NCBI GenBank assembly: GCA_949130495.1
Contig: OX422213.1
Span: 539,695,467 to 539,759,466 of the forward strand
Source of the DNA: Sambucus nigra
Lineage: Eukaryota > Streptophyta > Magnoliopsida > Dipsacales > Adoxaceae
Reading direction: 5' to 3'
Length of the DNA: 64,000 bases
The notes under the pieces: model-generated
The model's input: only the letters and a program-made list of their open reading frames with translations
Told to the model about the DNA's origin: nothing
Database searches by the model: none
Made by a program: the position numbers and the translations under genes
Shown here: piece after piece, positions 21,718 through 32,206 of the stretch
How positions within the stretch are numbered: position 1 is the stretch's first letter
Layout: the number at the start of each line of letters is the position of its first letter

Positions 21718-21730
21718 TTTGGGGGTAGTG
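21718..21730 (+). other. LARD-E polypurine tract
   Basis: TTTGGGGGTAGTG directly precedes the 3' LTR start TGATAAG. The upstream GAGGACTAGCAA context resembles that before the 3' LTR of related plant elements. Confidence 0.65.
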
Positions 21731-24375
21731 TGATAAGAACCCAAAAGTGTCATATCTATACCTCAAATAGATGCATTTTACTTTCTAGTACTCAGTAAAA
21801 TCGAACATATGTTGGTATTTGTTGGTTTTGTAGGTCAATGTGCATTTTCAGTGTCAAACAAGCTTAATTCGGGGTAATTGCTATAAATAAGCGGTCAGCA
21901 CATCAAATGTGGCAGTGATGCGAGTAAAAGTGACTAAACCTAATTCCCGCGTCAATTATCCAAACCTAAACCGAACCCAAGCCATCACCTTAACCTTGTG
22001 TGTGTTTAGTTTGTGTTTTTATATTTTTATATTTTAGTTGAGTCGTGTATAATTTGTTAGTTTTTTTACATTTTATTTGTGTGCGTATAGTGTAAATATT
22101 AGTGTCATTTACTGTGTGTCGAGTATTTTTCTATTTTATGTAAATATTATAGAAGTGTTTATTTTAGTAGATTTTTCTTTCTTTTATTAGTTTTAATTTT
22201 ATAAGTATTATTTTAGTTTGAATCTTTTATTTTTAGGATTAGAAATTTATTTTTTTAGTTTTAATAGAATTTATATTGTTTAGTTTTATTTTATAGATTT
22301 GTAAATATGTTAGGTTTTAATTTTTATGGATTTTAATTTTAGTTTTATTAGTTTTATTTTATTTAGTATTAGATATTATTTTTAGGTTGTAAATATTGTT
22401 TTTTTATTTTTTATTTTATTTGCAAACTAAACTCACACACACACACACACACACACTCCACTACACCCAATCCCATCCACCACTATTCACCATCTTCCCA
22501 CACCAAACCCACGCCCTTTATCCTACTCCACAACAAAAACAACCCTACACCATCACACCATTCTTTACTCACTGTCATCCTACCTCCAACCTCTGGATAT
22601 TCCAGCTCCACCTACTCAAACTCCGGCCACAACGTCGTCGGCCAACCACCTCACCAACACCTTAAATCCCTTCGCTCCATACCTGGACATCTACAAACCC
22701 ATAACCAAAACCCACTTCAGAACACTCACTGGATCTGCCAATCCAACCTGCAAGCATCCCCCTCCCGACCTGCTTTCTACCTGTGGCAACTATCAATAAA
22801 ATTCGATGGCAGACTCGATTTAATCCCCGAAGCTATATCCGACCCACCACATGTGAAAAACTCTGGCCACCTATTAAAAAAAACTCGACCCCATACCCAA
22901 ATCCCTTGCAAACTCCGGAGCCAAACCTGGTTATACCCAAATTTGATCGCTTTACCTACTACAACGCAAACCCACTTCCAGCGTGACCCAAGTTAAAAAC
23001 CGACCTCTTTAACCCAAAATCGTAACCTAATTCGACCTATCTCCAAACTTGAGATTACCAAACATAGCTGCTTTAACCTAAATTTCTACTTGACACCACT
23101 GCCAAGCTTCCCAGCTACAAACGCATAAAATCCATTACCTACAACACCCAATATCTGCCCATTCTCCAAGAATAAAAAAATCACATGTCTGAACCCTTTT
23201 ACCCCCTTTTTCCAAACTACCCTCAACCCTAGGCCCACATCCATCGTATAAAAGAAGCCTTCATTTCAGAAAGGGGGATCTTACAGTGCAAGAGTGGAGA
23301 TAGTAGTGTAGTTTTTTTTAGTTTAGAAGCTCCATTTTTTTAGCTTAATTTTTTATTCCGTTTTTATTTTTTTTCTTTTCTATTTTTTTTATATAGTGAC
23401 TTGAATATGAGGTAGATTATTTTTGTAAGATACAAATTGTGAGTTGAGTGGCATTTTGTTTAGTGATGTAAAACTCATATTTTTGGGTTACTATTCATGT
23501 CAAGTTTGGAAAGTTAATATCAAACTCAAGGAGACTTGGTTTATTTATTTATTTATTCTCATTCTATTTTATTTATTATGCCTCTTATTGTGTCATTATT
23601 ACATTTCATATGTCATAATACCAAAATGAGAGGTTAAATACCGCATTCAATGGGTGAGAACACTTAAATTAATTATTTTTATTTTCAGTTTGTTTATTTA
23701 TTATGCCCCTTTGAATATTAATATTAAAATTTTACAATCTATATTTATGCCTCTCGAAAGGGTGAATTATTTTTTAGAGAAAATCACAAATTCGAATTAT
23801 AATATTTATATATTAATTAAACTAGAGATGGGCAATTTTTAAATAATTTTATGGTTCGAATTTCTCTACTCTAAAATGTAATTTTAATGATTTAAAATGC
23901 TTTTAGTGATGTTTTCGTGGCGGGAAATTATTAAGAAAATGTTTAAATCTAATTTTTGTGAGTATGTGAAATTTAAATATTAATCATCTAAAAAAACTAT
24001 ATGTAACTTTACATTTGCAATGAGAGTTGATTTGTGAATTTATATATATATTGGGGTATTTCAAATAGACAAACAAATTAATAAAAATAAATAGATTAAG
24101 TGGTGAACTTTAATCCCTTGAACTATCTCATAATTGTTTCCTCCTCATATTTAGCTCACTTTATCATTTTCTTTATTTATTCGTGTTGTTTTAATTTTAA
24201 TTCATAATTAGTAGTATAAATATTCCTTTATAATTATTTCAAAAATCATACTTGTTTTCGCTTTGCTCTTGTCCACATTAAGGAGCACGGATTGACCCCT
24301 TACTTGCCAATATACATTTTTAGTGTGTTTGTAGGTAACAAAAGGGATTTTTAATTGACCATATTTTACTTTATA
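21731..24375 (+). repeat. LARD-E 3' LTR
   Basis: 2.65 kb, matching 1,004-1,900 and 7,317-9,080. It is the uninterrupted version of the SIRE-D target (CAAACTCCGG near 22,616). It contains a CA microsatellite (22,434-22,456) and an AT-rich second half. It ends TTTATA where the 5' copy has TTTACA. SIRE-C LTR sequence follows. Confidence 0.82.
22434..22456. repeat. (CA)n microsatellite
   Basis: About 11 CA units in the LARD-E 3' LTR. The 5' LTR has only a short CACACAGACAC at the same place. Confidence 0.9.
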
Positions 24376-24963
24376 ACCACTCCATTTTCGATAAGAAGCC
24401 CTGATGTTTTAGTTTCTGCAAACACTACCAATCGACAGAACACTTTGTCTTATTCGTTTAGGGTTTAATCATTTTTGTTTTCAATTCATAAAACGTCTCA
24501 ATCTTTATATGAATTGTTTTGGAACCCAAGATACAACTTTAGTGAAGTGTTCTCTTGTAAAGAAGGTAAATTTACGGCTGACGACTGCATGTCGATTGGA
24601 AGTGCTCGAGGGTGTTCCTTGCTGATTTGGATTGTGTGTTCATGTGGGCTGTCGCGATTGTTCCATTGTTGATTCAAGACCGCGTGTCTTTGTGGATTCT
24701 TGTGGGAGATCATTGTAAATTTCATTGTAATTATTGTAAGTTGTGATTTACGTCTTTATAGTGAAATAAAGGTTTTGCTCGAAATCGATTTTTCCTGAAA
24801 TCTGTGAGTTAGCAATATAATTTTGATTAGTTTTACACACACACACATAGTTGCATGTTTAAGGACTTAATTAATTTGGTTTGATATTTATCACTGATTA
24901 AATAAATCTAAATTGGAAACTTACGAATTTGGTTTAATCAGTATCGCGCACTTGTATTTTACA
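24376..24963 (+). repeat. SIRE-C 5' LTR, right part
   Basis: Continues the LTR broken at 1,003. CCATTTTCGATAAGAAG and all sequence to TTTTACA at 24,963 align with 27,912-28,505 of the 3' LTR. Joined to 568-1,003 it gives about 1,024 bp against 1,052 bp for the 3' LTR. Confidence 0.85.
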
Positions 24964-24965
24964 AA

Positions 24966-24981
24966 TTGATATCAGAGTCTG
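24966..24981 (+). other. SIRE-C primer binding site
   Basis: TTGATATCAGAGTCTG lies two bases after the 5' LTR, one or two changes from the initiator Met-tRNA site TTGGTATCAGAGCCTG. Confidence 0.75.
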
Positions 24982-25095
24982 TTGCGCTAAGTTACTGTGT
25001 TTGATCCAATTTTCGTAAAATTGTGTGATATTGATTTTTTTTAAAAATTTTGTCTCGTGAAAAATTATAATTTTATTAATGGAGCACCTATGTAA

Positions 25096-25790
25096 TTGAA
25101 TGGCCCCTTTGATGACACGAGTCACAATTTTAATGATTTAAATAATTTGAATTTGACGTTTGCCACAAGTATTAATTTTTTGAAAAAAGAAAATTGTCTT
25201 TTTAAATCCGCTATGGATCTTTTGCAAAGGGTTCAAAGTCAAAGAGATTTTTATCATGAGAAATTTGTTTCTTTGGACCATGATTTTAATGCTTTAAAAT
25301 TTTCCAAAAAGGAGAGTGATGATAGAGTCCTATTTTTAGAGAAAGAATTTGAGGACTTTAGAACGTGTAGGATTTATGTTTGTGCCAAAGTGGATAAAAA
25401 TATTTTACTCAATGAGTTTGTGTTATGTGAGGATACTTTTAGGGATAAGTGTGCATATTTTAAGAACAAACGTGATAACCTTCAAGGAGTTTTTCAAAAT
25501 TAAAATTGGAAGAGTCTAATTCTTTGCTTTAGTAAAAAAATTTGGAGTAAAAAAATGATTTGACTAACTCGAGGAGTGTGGTAGCAATGGTAGTGGCTCA
25601 TCGTGTTCTCATGTTTAGAGTGTTGAAGCCAAAACCATTATTTATTTTAGAGGTCCAATCAATTCCAATAACGTTAGAAAAGGTCAACCCATAAGTGTCG
25701 TTCCACCCGTTTACACATGTTCACATTGTGGTAAGAAAGGTCACCTTAGGCATTTTTGTTTCGATCTTCAACAAAGTCCTAGGAAGTTGT
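25096..25790 (+). pseudogene. SIRE-C gag remnant (coiled coil and CCHC knuckle)
   Basis: A 135-codon open stretch (25,096-25,503, beginning at a non-ATG codon) encodes a charged helical segment with FLKKENCLFKSAM and KFSKKESDDRVLFLEKEFE, like the coiled coil of SIRE-type Gag. After about 200 bp of broken frame, a complete zinc knuckle CSHCGKKGHLRHFC lies near 25,715-25,757 and a stop follows. The N-terminal UBN2-like domain, first knuckle and all pol domains are absent. It is the same reduced gag layout as SIRE-D, but too diverged to be a recent copy of it. Confidence 0.65.
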
Positions 25791-27439
25791 AGTCTATTGC
25801 TTCCTTGATTATCAAAACCCCTCTGCGTCGTTGCATACTTATTTGGGTTAGGAAATCACTTTTAAAGGCACTAGATGATAGACTAGTTGATTCTCGATCG
25901 CTTGCACATGATTCTTCTCTTGTTATATCATATAGATGATTGTGTTCACATGTTTGTCCCACGTTAGTTGTGCTTCATGATATATTCTTGCTAGTGTTAT
26001 GACTTGTGTACTTTTTGTACTAAATTTTTGTTTTTGAAATTTTTTGAAAAATACAAAAAGATTTTATTTTGATAAAAACTTTTGGAAAAAGATAAAAAGA
26101 GTTTTGTATTTTTTTTCTTGCATCGTATATGAATGGACATTTAGGATGACTCACAATTTCATTCCATATTCATGTGACAATTTGATAATGTTTTGATATG
26201 CGTCATCATATGTGCTTTACAATGTTTGGAGTCATTGAGATGTGATTAGTTGTTACTACCTACATGTTTGACTCATGAGATGCTTTAATGCACACTTGTA
26301 TGGATTTGTTTGATTATTGCACTTATTTATCACATATTGGTCAGAGTGTTGTCATCTCAATTCTATCTTTAAAACGAACCATTTGCGATAAAACTTGATA
26401 GTGGAAGTAATGCATGTAAGAACCGTTTACCGTGAAGATTTAATTGCAACAAAATATGATGAGTGAAACATGGGAAATGGCTGCGAGAGTACAAAATTAA
26501 CTCGACGTGAAATCCATCGTTTAAAAGAGCCGGAAAAAATTTAAAGGTAATAAAAAGATAAATATGCCAAAAAGGGGCCACCTCAAAAGAAATATAAATG
26601 ATTATTATTTATGAGGGTATTTGGATGGAAAGTAATGAAAAATGGGTTTTCACATCTTGATAGTGTCATGAAAAAGCATTACATAGTTTTAGACGTTATT
26701 GGTGTGGGAATCATTCTTGACTTTGATGTGTTGATGTATTAAGTCGATGTCATTTAGATTCAACAATTTTGACACCTAAGGCCGATTTTGAGATTCATTC
26801 GTTAGGAGTACACATATTCATCGTGTACATATGTTATGTTTAATTGCTTTGATTCGAATATGTTCACACCCATTCATTATGTTTCCATGATTTGGTTGTC
26901 TTAGTGTAAATTCATGGTGTGTGATTTTTGTTAACTTATTTTTGCATTTTTTGTATGAAAAATTGAAAAATAAAAAATAGTTTGTGGAAAGATTTTGAGT
27001 TACTCTTTGCATGAACTAGGTTGATTCACATTTGCTATGCATATTTATCGTGACACTCTATATTTTTGGTTTAATCGTTTCCTTGTCTAATTCGGTCAAA
27101 TAAAAAATGGGAGAACGAATTATGGGGGAGTTTTTTCATTATGGGGGAGATTTGATTATTATTGATTGATTTATTCTTATATCATTGCAAACTCGATGCG
27201 TCACGAAGGTATTTGTTTTGTCTCATGTGTGTAGGTTCAAAATTGAAGATCATTATTTTGCACACCTTGATAAGAAAAGCTTAAAATTTTGAAGATTTTT
27301 AAAGTTGAAGATTTTTGGAGAAAAGTTTCAGACTTACATGTTTAGTACTTTTTCAGTTTTGGGTTCACGGGAGGGTATTAGATTTTTATGGGCATTTTGA
27401 TTTGATAATTCAAATGTTTTTATTTTGTACCGGCATAGA
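25791..27439 (+). other. SIRE-C 3' untranslated region
   Basis: No reading frame of note. It is co-linear in parts with the 3' regions of SIRE-D (reversed) and SIRE-H, for example TTGGAGTCATTGAGATG, TGTTTGACTCATGAGA and the GGGGGAGTTTTTTCATTATG purine tracts near 27,123-27,151. Confidence 0.55.
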
Positions 27440-27453
27440 CATAGGGAAAGATT
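27440..27453 (+). other. SIRE-C polypurine tract
   Basis: ATAGGGAAAGATT follows CGGCATAGAC and directly precedes the 3' LTR. Confidence 0.65.
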
Positions 27454-27766
27454 TATAAGGACATTATTTTATTGTCGGGATTACATTTGAGTATGTCATA
27501 TACCACTACAACCATCGAAAAATAATTCAAAGATTAATCATGTGTCAAGACAGATCCGAATATCAAAGTTCTTCAACATTCAAGGCTCCGTGAGATTAAT
27601 TTTTGTAAGGTTGTGTTTAAGTACCTTAACATTTCACTTAGAGTGTTGGGATGTTTTTTACAAAATATTTTCTAGGTTTCGGAAGGGAGTTTTCTGTCAA
27701 TGAATTTTTTCTAAGTGTTGAGGCGGACTATTTTCTGATGAAACAAAAAATATTTAATTTTTAATA

Positions 27767-27880
27767 GCTCGTTCGAGCAACAGAGGGATTTCGTTCGAGC
27801 GACAGTGTATGTCGCGCTAAGTCATTTGAACAACACGTGTCATCATTCGAGAGACACTGACATGTCGTTTGTGCGACACG
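27767..27880. repeat. CpG palindromic cluster in SIRE-C 3' LTR
   Basis: Variants of CTCGTTCGAGCGAC and GTCATTTGAACAAC in 114 bp, ending 15 bp before the TATA box. Confidence 0.72.
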
Positions 27881-27894
27881 CCGCCTTAATTGTT

Positions 27895-27903
27895 TTATAA
27901 ATA
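27895..27903 (+). promoter_or_regulatory. SIRE-C LTR TATA box
   Basis: TTATAAATA lies 440 bp into the LTR, directly after the palindromic cluster. The 5' copy reads TTATTAAATA near 984. Confidence 0.6.
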
Positions 27904-28505
27904 GCGTGTTAAACCATTCCATTTTCAATAAGAAGACCTGACGTTTTAGTTTCTGCAAACACTACAAATCGGGAGAACACTTTGTCTTCTTCGTTTAGGG
28001 TTTAATCCATTTTGTTTTCAAATCAAAAAATGTCCCAATCTTTATGAGAATTGTTTTGGAACCCAAGATACAACTTTGGTGAAGTTGTTCTCTTGTAGAG
28101 AGGGTAAATATACGGCTGACGACTGTGTGTCGATTGGGAGTGCTCGAGGGTGTTCCTGGATGATTTGGAATGTGTGTTCATGTGGATTGCTGCGGTTGTT
28201 CCATTGTTGATTCAAGACTGCATGTCTTTGTGAATTCTTGCAGGAGTTCATTGCATATTTCATTGTAATTATTGTAAGTTGTGATTTACATCTTTATAGT
28301 GAAATACAGGTTTTGCCCCAAATGGATTTTTCTTGAAATCTGTGAGTTTGCAATGTAATTGTGATTGGTTTGACACACACACACGCATGCAGTTGCATGT
28401 TTACGGGCTGAATTAATTTGGTTTGATATTTGTCACCGATTAAATAAGTCTAAATTGAAAACTTGTGAATTCAGTTTAATCATTATCGCGCACTCATATT
28501 TTACA

Positions 28506-30421
28506 ACACAGAAATAGCAACTTGGTTTTTGCTCTTCCAAGAAATAAGAGAATCGCCTAGAAATGCACAAAATTCAGTAACTGACTTACGATATGTAGGA
28601 TCACAAACCTAATCAGCATTAGAGTATGCACGCAACTCGTAAAAATAAGATGAGGGAGGTAAAAGACTTTGAAAGTGAGTGCCCATCAAGTATCACAATA
28701 TATGATGAGAAGCTGCCTAACAAACCTTAGTAGGGGCAGTAACAAACTGACTACCAGCCTGGACCGTATGTGATATGTCTGGATGAGTAATAGTAAGACA
28801 AACCAAGCTGCCCACAATAGCGCGATATAAGGTAGGATCAGGAAAAAGAACATCGCCATACGGGGAAAGACGAACATTAAGCTTCGGAGGGGTATCAACA
28901 ATCTTAGTATTAGTGAGGTGAGAACGTTCAAGAATTTCTCGATGTACTTAGACTGTGGGAGAAGATAACCCTTTGGAAAATGAGCTGCCTCAATACCTAA
29001 AAAGTAACGTAAGGGACCCAAATCCTTCATCTCAAAACAACGAGATAATTCAGACTTCAACGCTATAATTCCACTAACCTCAGACCCAGTAATAATCATA
29101 CCATCAATAAACAAAGAGACCATAATACGACCACTCGAGGTGCACCTGGTAAAGAGATCTGAATCATGCTCACTTGGAAGGAACTCAAGAGAGGTAATCA
29201 TGGTAGAAAACTTCTCAAACCAAGCCCGTGGTGCCTGTTTGAGACCATATAAGGCTTTCTTAAGCCTACAAACTTCACCAGGACCATGAGGAACACCTGA
29301 AGGAGGAGTCATGTAAACCTCCTCATGAAGATTGCCATTCAAGATCACATTTTTAACATCCATTTATGATATATGCCATTGACGGATAGATGCAACTGCA
29401 ATAAGAGTACATATAATAGTCAATTTGGCAACAGGAGCAACGGTCTCGTCATAATCCATACCATATTGCTAAGAAATAACCTAAGCAACCAATCTTGCTT
29501 TATGACACTAAACTGACCCATATAACCTAGTTTTGATTTTATATACCTAATGAGATCTAATTACCCGCTTACCAGCAGATAAGGGGACCAAACTCCAAGT
29601 ATTTATCTGATGCAAAGCACAGAGTTCCTCAGCCATGGCCTGCTTCCAAAGAGGATCAAGAGACGCCTCTCTATAAGACAAAGGCTCAGAGAGTCAGTGA
29701 ACAGAGGATGTAATGAAGCAAAAGAATCAGAATAACAAGAATAAACAAAATCTGGTGACTGACTGGACTTATGTGGATGTTTCGAATAGCGAGAAGGAGG
29801 TTCCACCATTTCAGCAAGTGCTTGGGTGGCCACACGAAAAGGGGGAGCATCAGAACATCAGATGGCAAAGTACCTATATCAGTAAAAATAATACGATCAG
29901 GAGGAACATGGAGTGGCACATTATCGGTGGTGCAAGGTTCTTAAGATGGAACACTCTCGTCATTATCATAAAATGGATCAATATTAAAGAGATCAGATTT
30001 AGTGAGTTCATGAGGAGTATCGGGAATAGAAAACAAAGAGATATACTCAAAAAACACAACATGGCGAGAGATATATAATTTTTTAGTAACTAGATCATAA
30101 TAATGATATCCCTCTTGACCCTAACCATAACTAAGAAAGACACAAATAGCTGACTTTAGAGATAATTTGGTACGTTCCACATGGGTCAAAGAACAAAATG
30201 AATACAACCAAATATCTTTAAGGAAGAATAATTAGGGGCAGACCCATACAACTTCTCAAAAGGTGACAAACTTGAGTAATGAGAGGTCGAAATCTTATTA
30301 ATCAGATTGACAGCACTTAGGACAACCTCTCCCCAAAACTCACTAGGGACATATGCAGATGATAAAAGAGAGCTAGAAGTTTCAACAATGTGCCTATGTC
30401 TCCTTTAAGCAACACCATTTT
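28506..30421 (-). pseudogene. Copia-A integrase end, reverse transcriptase and RNase H start
   Basis: Reading leftward on the minus strand, the integrase continues with NGVA...RHRHIVETSSSLLS at 30,360-30,420. A degraded linker follows (about 29,700-30,300). The reverse transcriptase follows, with QAMAEELCALHQINTW near 29,600 and MDVKNVILNGNLHEEVYM at 29,310-29,363. Next come [18 protein letters not shown] and a catalytic box reading FIDG (29,100-29,111) instead of YVDD, so an essential aspartate is lost. The RNase H start (SWKSKNQVAISV) ends at 28,506, where SIRE-C begins. Stops are numerous around 29,380-29,560. The domain assignment is strong and the enzyme is dead. Confidence 0.85.
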
Positions 30422-31451
30422 TGAAGTCCCCGAATTTTAGATATTCTTTAAAAATAATTAATTTCCTTTTTATGAAACAGATGCGGAAGCGTAAAGGTGA
30501 TGGTTCAACTTAAAACAAATTGTAATTTTTTTTTCAAATTAAAATTAAACCCAAGTGGAAATTAATTAAACACACACAAAAATTAATTTCACTTAAACCA
30601 ATTAATCCAAGTCCTAGAATTTGCCTAAGTCATATTTTTCATTTAAACAAATTAGGCCAAACTATTTTTAACAAATGACTTGAATTAAATAAACTTTACC
30701 CAAATTTAATTATGCACCAAATTAAGTTGATAGTGATTTAAACCAATTTTATCTTCTTTACCTAAGCATGCGTTCTAGGTGATATTGCAAGATAAAATAA
30801 AACAAGAAATCACTACGCCGCGATGTACGAGGAAAAACCCAAGACGGGAAACAACCTCGGACGGCCCTAGCCTCAAATCCACTAAGTACGGAATTACATT
30901 TACAAGACAGATGACTTACTTCCTCAACTCGAACCCTCGCAAGCCTTGATGCGTCTTCTTGTAACCACCTCTTCCTAGCGGATAACCACGGAGCTCCACT
31001 GCGATCTTGGACTCACCAATCGGACAATAGGTACACCGTCAACCACACATGGTGTCTTTTACCACATGAGAATGCCGCAGCAAAACAAACTTTTCTTGTT
31101 TGAGGGATTTTGAAGAAAACCCAAACTTCTCTATAAACAAATGTAGAGATAAACTGGTGCCAAAATGCTCCAAGCAAAGTATATGTATATATGAACTTGG
31201 AAGAAACAAATATGGGTGTAACAAGAGTGGTAAATGATTTTCTCTTCGAAAATTAACACTCAAAACATGATCTTTTTCTTTAAACCATTTTTCTCTCAAA
31301 ACACTCTCTAGGAGTTAGAAGGATATGAAAAAAGATTAGTTAGAAAAATGGTTTCCCGCACATAATAAAGTCTGAGAAAAATCAGTTAAGAAACAAGTGG
31401 GGAAGTGGGAGAAAAACTGCTTAAAACCGCCAATAACTTTTCTCGCCTGAC

Positions 31452-31685
31452 ATCTCGTTCGAACGACATTTCGTTCGAACGAAATCTCATTCGAACGAGA
31501 CTTCTAACGAAGTTCTAGATTGAACTCGTTAGAAATCTCGTTGGATATCTCGTTCGAACATAAAGTTCGTTCGAACAACATATCGAACGACATTTCGAAG
31601 GCCTATACTGGGAACTCGTTGGCAAACTCGTTCAAACGACATCTGGTTCGAACGAAAAACTCGTTCGAACGACATATCGAACGAA
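31452..31685. repeat. Large CpG palindromic cluster in SIRE-B LTR
   Basis: About a dozen words such as CTCGTTCGAACGAC, TTCGTTCGAACGAA and CTCATTCGAACGAG, many of them perfect palindromes around TTCGAA. They use the same words as SIRE-C, SIRE-D and Tekay-G. Confidence 0.82.
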
Positions 31686-31741
31686 CTAACAGAATGTTCA
31701 AAAATACTTTTTAAGCCCAGAAACTTTTATATACTTTATAT

Positions 31742-31816
31742 AAGTTTTAATAGGAAACATTCTGAAAACAACACACAGTTTTAAAAAACTAACACCCAAT
31801 ATAAACATGTTCGAAG

Positions 31817-31850
<34 letters not shown>

Positions 31851-31966
31851 TTTTATATATTTTATCTAAGTTTTAATAGGAAACATTCTGAAAACAACAC
31901 ACAGTTTTAAAAAACTAACACCCAATATAAACATGTTCGAAGCTCCTATATATATATATATATATG
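31742..31966. repeat. Tandem duplication with (TA)n in SIRE-B LTR
   Basis: AAGTTTTAATAGGAAACATT...TGTTCGAAGCTC occurs at 31,742-31,819 and again at 31,868-31,945, nearly identical. Each copy is followed by a TA run (31,820-31,848 and 31,947-31,966). The spacing is 126 bp. Confidence 0.9.
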
Positions 31967-32193
31967 TAATGCATTCATACCTTGGGAGCATGGAACCACT
32001 GTTGATGACGTTTGAAACGAGGAACATAAACCACGGCTTTTGATGAAGCTTTATACTCTTTGCCGCTACGTCTTCAACAAACACATCATAGGCTTGAAAC
32101 ATGATCAATATACTCTATCCTATGACTCAAACGTTTTTGTCCAGAATTGAGCCAAAACTACAAAGGACTCAATTGGAAATCTGCGTCCTTACA

Positions 32194-32206
32194 AATCTCC
32201 CCCTTT
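32194..32206 (-). other. SIRE-B polypurine tract
   Basis: The sense strand reads AAAGGGGGAGATT, directly before the LTR start TGTAAGG. Confidence 0.8.

Larger units (their letters stand above)
1004..24375 (+). mobile_element. LARD-E: large non-autonomous LTR element, pol lost
   Basis: Plus-strand element with two long LTRs. The left is 1,004 to about 9,080 and carries SIRE-D. The right is 21,731-24,375. After removal of SIRE-D and Tat-F it is about 10 kb long. The interior has a leader, a broken 550-codon frame (10,078-11,727), a 3' region with a GCGCTACCGGGAGG block of the kind I associate with Athila/Tat elements, and a TTTGGGGGTAGTG polypurine tract before the 3' LTR. No reverse transcriptase or integrase of its own is visible. 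It fits the LARD class (large retrotransposon derivatives). It inserted in the SIRE-C 5' LTR after TTAAA. The right junction has lost a few bases, so the duplication cannot be confirmed. Confidence 0.75.
568..28505 (+). mobile_element. SIRE-C: gag-only SIRE-like copia element split by LARD-E
   Basis: Plus-strand element made of 568-1,003 plus 24,376-28,505. The LTR starts TGTAAGGACATT at 568. The 5' LTR stops after GTGTTAAA at 1,003 and resumes at 24,376 with the bases that follow that point in the intact 3' LTR (27,454-28,505). It is flanked by ACACG (563-567) and ACACA (28,506-28,510), a one-mismatch target duplication, and it sits in the Copia-A RNase H frame. The interior holds a primer site, a gag remnant and a polypurine tract, but no protease, integrase or reverse transcriptase. 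It is a non-autonomous derivative. The lineage call rests on the coiled-coil and zinc-knuckle gag and on the primer site. Confidence 0.82.
27454..28505 (+). repeat. SIRE-C 3' LTR
   Basis: Intact 1,052 bp LTR. It starts TATAAGGACATT (first dinucleotide TG changed to TA) and ends TTTTACA. It has a palindromic cluster at 27,767-27,880 and a TATA box TTATAAATA at 27,895-27,903. It is followed by ACACA, the right target duplication. Confidence 0.88.
30422..32193 (-). repeat. SIRE-B 3' LTR
   Basis: 1,772 bp, TGTAAGG at its sense start (32,193) and CTTCA at its end (30,422). The first 115 bp at the left match 36,098-36,217 closely, which proves the repeat. It contains the largest palindromic cluster of the window (31,452-31,685) and an internal duplication with TA microsatellites (31,742-31,966). 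Confidence 0.82.
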
